A stretch of 64,000 nt of DNA from Chlorokybus atmophyticus (taxonomy: Eukaryota; Streptophyta; Chlorokybophyceae; Chlorokybales; Chlorokybaceae): positions 332,664-396,663 of the forward strand of contig RHPI01000773.1 in assembly GCA_009103225.1 (NCBI GenBank), given 5' to 3'. Shown here in pieces: positions 57,655-64,000 of the stretch. Every line of letters begins with the position of its first letter. Position 1 is the first letter of the stretch. The translations under genes were made by a program, and so were the position numbers. The notes under the pieces are model-generated. The model was not told the DNA's origin and made no database searches. It saw nothing but the letters and a program-made list of their open reading frames with translations.

Positions 57655-58974
57655 CTGCCCTTTGACAAGTATGAATACTCGGCGAGCAGGTGTTGAGAGT
57701 TCTGGTCAGCAGGTTTTGCATGGCGTGGTGAGTGTTAGTGTTTCCCTGTCGTATGCTATCCTACCCTCCCCACATGTGTGGGAAGGACACCCTGGTAGCA
57801 CAATTGTGTGCATTAGTTGGGTTAGGAGAGGTAGTGACGCTTGCACGCAAGGGGTGAAATGTGGAGGGTTTACTTCTTTGTTGAGTTTACTGTAGTGCAA
57901 ACGCACCCCACCCAATGGGTCGCAGGTCATGCACGGCACATCTTTGTCTAGGTAAAGGTTGACCCGCACTGACTGCAGTTAATCAATACAGCCACACGAA
58001 TTAGCTCAGCTACCAGCAACAAGTGTGGTTGGGTTAGGCATGTGGCTATGGCTGCTGAGATCTATGTACACTCCAGTTGTGAAGGCTGTGTTATAGCAGA
58101 CATTGTTGTATGCCTGCAAATCAGTGATTGAGCAGTGTCTTGAAATTGAATCACCCAGTATAACATGATCCACCCCTACTGCGGGTTGAGCAGGCTTGAT
58201 TTGCTGGTTAGTTTATCACTTAGTTGCGTGTGTGCGGCATTGGCCTGCAAGCAGTCTACTTGGTACACAGCCACTATCTACCACTGGTCTAGTTGTGTGT
58301 TTGACCAGAGTGCATGACGGCACCATCACAAGGGACGATGACTACTAAACCCGCACATCAGCGCGTCAATGTCAAACACCAATCAATTTGCCCTTCTGCA
58401 AGTCGACTCTCATCATCTCCAGGAATGCAACATGCCACACCACTTGGTAGACTGCTACAACTCCTCTCACCAACACCTGCCACTATGTACAAGTCAACTC
58501 ACCTTCTACGCCACGTGCACCACCCAGTAACAAACTGACACGCTGCTGTGTGCCACTGGTGTCTAAATGATGTGGTCTTGTTTGGAGGGCAAGCGCAAGA
58601 ACATGGAGACAGGCGGCGGTGGCGTGGGCGAGCGGAAGCGTGGGGGTCGCAGCGCGATCATCCCCGCCACTGCCATAAGCGGCTTCGGGAAGAAGTAAAG
58701 CAGGAAGGAGAGGATGAAGCAAGAGACCATCGCCACGCATGACACCCGCGGATCCGCCCTGCGCGCGTGTGCATGGGTTCAGACATGCTACCACATGCTT
58801 GTTCGGCGTGTGCATGTGTGCTGATTTGGATTATGCGCAAACGCATGGGCTCATATGCAGGTGCATGTGTAAGTACGCATGCCTATGCGTGTATGTGTGC
58901 TCGTGTGCAGGCGCGTGCAGCGATCGGTTGTGCCTGTCCGAGCACAAGTGTGCACATGCCTAAACCATGCGCGG
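57655..58974. other. Intergenic; one short possible exon
   Basis: A short plus-strand frame 58569-58697 ends at TAA with a Lys/Gly-rich sequence (RKRGGRSAIIPATAISGFGKK). It could be a 42-residue peptide or a stray 3' exon; support is weak. The rest has GT/GC-alternating sequence. Confidence 0.35.
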
Positions 58975-61900
58975 TTAGCTGAATGTGGTGGTGCCAAACA
59001 AACATGACAGCCTCACGGCATCTGCCACCAACAGTTGAAAAGAGACGATGGAGACATACCACTTGAAGAGGTAGGTCACACGCTCGTAGTTATTTGCGTG
59101 TGTGCCGAGGTAGTCCTGTACGCTGGCGAGCACGCGCATGGTGTTCTTATAGTGGTGCTGTAGGTACGCGTAGGGGTTGAGTCCCCGCGTCGGTGAGGAC
59201 ACGCTATCTTCCTCATCACTGCTACTACTACTATCATCATCATCACCATCACCACCATCATTATCATCCTTCTTCTCATCACCATCGTCATCCTTCTCGG
59301 ATACATCCTTGTAGCCCTCCAACGCAAGGACGGGCCCGTCGGCGCGGTGGAACCACGTGCGCGCGAGGGTGAGAGAGATGGAAAGACAGAGAAGAGGGAG
59401 CAGCAGGCCGGGACGAGCGCAGATGAAGACGTACGTACCCACCACGCTTGAGCTGAGGTAAGGCCTGCGTGCACGTGTGAGTGTGAGTGTGCGTGCATGT
59501 ACGCATGAGTGTGTGGGTATGTGTGTGCGTGGGTGCATGGGTGCAGGTGCGAGCGCGCACCCGTGCATGCATGTGCGTACGCATGCGTGAGTATGTGCAT
59601 GGATGCATGAATCTGCACATGCACATGCACACACCCGTGCATGCGTGTGCATGGATGCATGGATCTGCACATGCACATGAATGCACGGGTGCGTGCATGT
59701 GCATGCATATTTGGATGTGCGTGCGTGCGTGCACATGTGGGTGCATGTGGGTGAGTGCGCATGCACGCTCAAAAGCATGCATGTGCGTATACATTGATGT
59801 GCGTGTGTGCACATGTGGGTGTATGTATGTTACCTGTCCCAAGAGCGGACAATTGCCAACCACTTTTTCACTGGCGCCAGCGGCTCCAAAGTCTCTCTGT
59901 ATGTTACCCAACCGCAGTCAGGTAGTACACAATCAGCGCACTGACCGCGGTCACACACCCAGGACTCACCAACTCACTGACCTGGTGCGGTTGTAGTTGA
60001 TCTTTGCTATGCGCAGATCAAAGTCATAATGGTTGTCTCTCACGCGCTTCACCACCTCCGGCCGTATCTGCAAAGCGGGCTCGTTCTCCTTCAACGCCTT
60101 GACCAACTCCTGGATGGCAACAACATCCCAACATCACCAACAGGCACTTCTTGCTCACACCCACCCACCCACAAGTGCACCCGCACGCACCCACACACCT
60201 TTGTGAGTATCTTGTGTCTCCTCGCGCGTTCTGCATCGGTCGCGTCCTCGATGTACGCCTCCGCGGGCATGGCGGGGCGTATATACGCCCTGAGTAGGGC
60301 CGCGCGAGACGGGACCGCCAGGCAGAACACCAGACGGAGCCAGCCCACACGACGGACGGGGATGCTGTTGTTGTTACTGTTACTGCTGCTGTTGTTGTTG
60401 TTGTTGTTGTTTCCCCCGCTCGTGTCAGGTACCAACAATTGGAACTGTGGCGATGACAGTGTGGACACACAATGTGTCTCAGTGCAAGCGGCCGCATGGT
60501 TGATTGGGTGCATACATGTTGGTTGACATTGCTACTTATTGAGTACTCTCTCACCTTGCGGTCGTATCGGCGGTTGGCATCGAGTGTACTGAGCCGCATC
60601 CGTACCTACCCACATGAAATTACTAACTGATCAATCCTTGCATTGCACAATGATTGCATTTGTGAACAATGCTAACCACACACCCACATACGCACACAAA
60701 GACGCGCGCACGCACGAATGCGCTCACTCCTACGCATGCAAGCGCCCACACGCCCACACGCCCACACATGCACAACGGCTTCTCCTACCATGCCGAGGAA
60801 TGCGTCTTCTCGTCCCCGCCCGCGCACGCGTCGTCCCGAGCAGTCGTCCCACAGCGTGACGGTGAGGAGGGACGAGGGCTCGCGCACCTCGAAGCGGAAG
60901 CAGTCGTCGAACACGGCCTCGCGGCTGTTCACAATCACCGCCGTCTTCTCCCACCTTGACACAATCAACACATATAGTCAAACACGCACGCGCACGCCCA
61001 CACACATACCATGCACACGGATACCCTTGAACACCCACGCACAGACAGTGACACATACCCACACACACGCGCGCACGCACAGTGATACCCACCCACACGC
61101 ATGTACACACGCACGCGCGCGCGCACGTACCCCCCACCCACCCCACCTATGTTCGTACTGCACGACGCAGTACGTATCCGGCTCCCCTCCCCCTCCCTCC
61201 CCCTCGTCCACCTTCGCCGCCACCACCTGCAGGTCCAGCGCCGCCACCACCGGTTTGCTCTCGTCCGGCGCCAGCACCCCCGCCGCGTCGGGTCCACGTA
61301 AGACTCGTGATATGAAGTTGGCGCGGGCGTCATCTCCTTCCTTGTGGTCGAGGGCCGAGGAGATGGTGGAGGAGGTGGTGAGGGGGTTGGGGGGGTCGAT
61401 GGCGTGGAGAGTCAGGCGGGCGCCGACCTGGGAGAGGACGTGCGTGGGTAGTCGTGTGACAACGTACAGAGTTCATATATGCGGTGGATGTGTACACGCA
61501 CGCACGCACGCACGCACGCAACATTGTACGCTCATCCATGCCACGCTCCTGTACCTCACCGCAGTCGGGACTGAACTTGAACCACTGTCGCTCCACGCTC
61601 TTGCTCTTGTCGTCCTTGTCATTCTCGTCCTCGGGGTACACCTTGGGTATGCTCGCGATCTCGGCGTAGGCCTCCCCGAGGGTAGTGTCCGTCAACCTAC
61701 TCTGCACATACCCCAAGTGTCTGTGTGCGCATGCGCGTACGTGCTTGCGTTCGCGCCTGCACGTGCGTGTACCTGTGCAAGTGATAGTGCACGCGTGCAT
61801 GCGTGTGCACGCGCATAACCCGTGCTTGTGCGCTTGTAAGTGCGCGTGTGCACGTGCGTGCATGCATGTGCGTGCGTGCATATGTGTCTGTACGTGCCCG

Positions 61901-63960
61901 CATGCGCATGCGGCCGTGTGCATGATGGCACACTCCCAAACATGCAAGCTTGCATACATCCCCCCCTCACCTGGAACGGTCCCCTTATCCTCAGCACGAA
62001 CCCCACCCTTCTCGGCGCCACGCTCCTCCTCAGTCCCCCCACCTCGAACACGATCGCTCCCGGGTAGCGCACGACCGCCTTGGCGTCGCGTCGCCGTCGC
62101 ACGCGCACCTCGTGGGTCCGCACGGACTTGTCGCCCACGTGGACGTCGGTGTAGATGGAAGCGGAGGGCTGGAGCTTGAGGCGGGCGGCGTCGAGGAGGG
62201 AGGCGGAACGGTCGAGGAGGAGGTTCTGGGAGGGGGGAGGGAGAAGGTGTGTGCGTGTATGTGTGCATGCAAAGCGCGTTCGCGTGCGCGTGCGTGTGCG
62301 CATGCGTATGCAAGCAAACATCCGCATGCATGAGCGCACGCGCGCATGTGCGCCTGTCTGTGCACGTGTGTGTACATGCGTGCGTGCCTGCGTGTGCATG
62401 TGCCCGTGGGCTCGCAGGTATGGGCGTGAGGACGTGCACGCATACCACACCAACACACCCACAGCAACACAACACACGCGTGCACATGCTTGAAAGCAAT
62501 TCTGTCGGTGTTTATACCTGCACGCACTCATGCGCATGAGAGCATGTGCACGTGGATGCGTGCACACGCATGCGCGCAAGAATATGCGCAACTCTCATCT
62601 CATTCAGCACATCATTCACTTCATTCACCAACCCCTCACTCCACTCACCCTGAGTTCCAGCCCCTCGATCCGCAGCTCCCAGTGATCCTCCTTCGTCCTC
62701 ATCGTCGCCCCCGACGCCGACACCGACGAGGCCGCCGACAGCAGCGACCCCGCGACCGTCCCGCCCGTCAAACCCGACAGCGCCGACAAGATGGGGGTCA
62801 AGGGGGTCAAGGCGCCGCTGGGAGCCGGAGAGATAGCCGCGGCAGCTGATGGACAGGTTGGGTTGTATGTGTTAGATGTGTGTAACATGGGTCAAATGTG
62901 TGACACAACAGTTCACACATTTGACACAACAACAATGACAACATGAACGACATGTTGAGTTGTGGGCATGTCTCAGATGCAATGGTCCTTACGCTTCACA
63001 CCACCACCACCACCACCACCACCACCACAACAGCAACATCATGCCCACCTGGTTCCGGTGCCGGTGTGACATACGCCGCGCCGATGAGGATTTCCCCCGA
63101 GATGTTGGCCGCGAGCGTGGACGAGGGGGAGTAGCTTGTGTAGTGGGTGATGGCGGCCTGCAGCTGCGTGCGGAAGCGGCGGGGTTGGAGGGGGAGCCAG
63201 GTGGCGTGCTGACGGGCGCATTCGGGACCACCTGAGAGTGATGTTGATGACAACGAGTGTGCGTGCGCGTGCAAGCGTGCGTGCGTATGTGTGTGCACAA
63301 GCACATGCGTGCACGTGATTGTGATTGTGCGGATATGAGTGCGAATGCGTCTGCGTGCACACGTGTGTGCGCATACGTGTGAGCGTGGATGTGTGTACCT
63401 GTCGCGGTGATTTCACCCAGGGGTATCTCCACCATGCCCTGAAAACTCCTTGTCAGCCCCTGCACGGGGACACTTGTTGGCCTACCATCCTCGCACATGT
63501 CGCACACTGTCTTGTGATGCAGCGTGGCATTTTGTAGTGTAGTGTGTTATAAGTGCAACGTATGTATGCAAGATTTTGTTCGCTGTGCAATGTGGTAACC
63601 CCTTGATTGTACACTCACTACTACAACGACATGCAACTGCTGCTCTCACCTTTTCCCACACCTCCACCCTCAAGACCGCCCCCTCCCCCTCCCCTTCGTC
63701 TTTATCACCACCATCCTTGTCCTCCTCCCCCTCCTCCTCCCCCTCCTCCCCCATGGCCCCCGCCTCGTCCACCACCTTGAAGTCGAACACCGCGTCCCAC
63801 GCGATGACGGTGCTAGAGTTGTTGGTGGAGTTGCTGCTGCTGGTGGTGGTGGTGGAGGTGGGAATGGTGTTGCCGGGACGTGTGCGGGCGCGCTGCCCGC
63901 AGGCTTTGAACTTCACGTAGACCTGAGAGATGGGGAGGAGTGGAGGTGGGTGGGACTCAG
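58975..63960 (-). CDS. Multiple C2-domain transmembrane protein (MCTP-like), 5' incomplete
   Basis: C2 domains bind membranes, often with calcium. Reading the minus strand from the right edge: YVKFKACGQR...VIAWDAVFDFKVVDE...LRVEVWEK (63930-63650), an IPLGEITAT end and a TLAANISGEILIGAAYV block; a C2-like stretch at about 62720-61975 (DHWELRIEGLELRV, SASIYTDVHVGDKSVRTHEVRV, RVGFVLRIRGPFQ); TLGEAYAEI (about 61675); LDLQVVAAKVDEGE...DTYCVVQYEH (about 61240-61155); EKTAVIVNSREAVFDDCFRFEV and LLTVTLWDD (about 60957-60840); then ALQIRPEVVKRVRDNHYDFDL, a hydrophobic segment GLLLPLLCLSISLTLARTW (about 59400), an acidic Asp/Ser run, and LASVQDYLGTHANNYERVTYLFKW near the end. The order and the final motif fit the phosphoribosyltransferase C-terminal region of MCTP proteins. 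Introns are filled with alternating CA/GT/GC tracts. Exon joins are only partly resolved and the N-terminus is off the window. Confidence 0.65.
59460..59830. repeat. Alternating purine-pyrimidine intron tract
   Basis: An almost unbroken GTGCATGC/GTGTGCGT mosaic fills the intron of the C2 gene. Similar tracts lie at 61690-61930 and 62240-62590. Such sequence favours left-handed Z-DNA and is a simple-repeat expansion. Confidence 0.8.
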
Positions 63961-63975
63961 TACAAGTCACAGGTT

Positions 63976-64000
63976 GGGGGGGGGGGGGGGGGGGGGGGGG
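63976..64000 (+). repeat. Terminal poly-G run
   Basis: 25 consecutive G at the window end. It may continue beyond the window. It mirrors the poly-C run at 16759-16958 and could be real or an assembly product. Confidence 0.9.

Noticed and set aside
58975-62591. His/Thr/Ala-rich frames in the CA/GT tracts
   Set aside because: They are simple-repeat translations inside introns of the C2 gene.

Overview
This is a nuclear genomic window from an intron-rich eukaryote. It carries split genes with GT-AG (and some GC-AG) introns, a chaperonin subunit, spliceosome proteins and nested eukaryotic transposons, and no rRNA, CRISPR or bacterial operons. An alga or another protist is most likely: the transposon types (CACTA/EnSpm with an Ulp1 protease, Copia primed by a half initiator tRNA, a reverse transcriptase of a kind I associate with algal genomes) fit, but I cannot name the species. 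Introns are full of alternating CA/GT/GC tracts. Assembly quality is uneven: a 200-base C run, a 124-base N gap, single Ns and a terminal G run.

Layout. 1-644: partial gene leaving the left edge. 1615-3851: secreted or membrane protein. 6124-9176 (-): PRPF3/Prp3, a U4/U6 snRNP protein in 9 exons. It is divergent from 9542-12786 (+): CCT2/TCP-1 beta in 12 exons. 13.3-16 kb: possible 3' exon of an unknown gene and a decayed reverse transcriptase. 16.7-18.7 kb: low-quality assembly with a copied piece of CCT2. 18.8-19.2 kb: unknown exon.

21464-35919 is one large CACTA-type DNA transposon bounded by CACCGG... inverted repeats and a CAT target duplication. It holds a basic-protein gene (-), a transposase-PHD-Ulp1 gene (+) that is decayed, subterminal repeats at both ends, and a young Copia retrotransposon (25926-30790) inserted in a transposase intron.

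35.9-39.2 kb is AT-rich and empty. 39187-46395 holds two tandem paralogues of an uncharacterised family; the first is fused to AT-hooks and an acidic/basic linker. 47003-49278 (-): armadillo-repeat protein. 49899-52488 (+): four-pass membrane protein. 53588-54818 (-): FAM241-like small membrane protein. 55217-57654 (+): Tra2/SR-type splicing factor. 58975 to the right edge (-): multi-C2-domain membrane protein of MCTP type, incomplete.

Apart from the transposons the genes look like ordinary housekeeping genes with no evident functional clustering. PRPF3 and the Tra2-like factor are both splicing proteins but lie about 46 kb apart.
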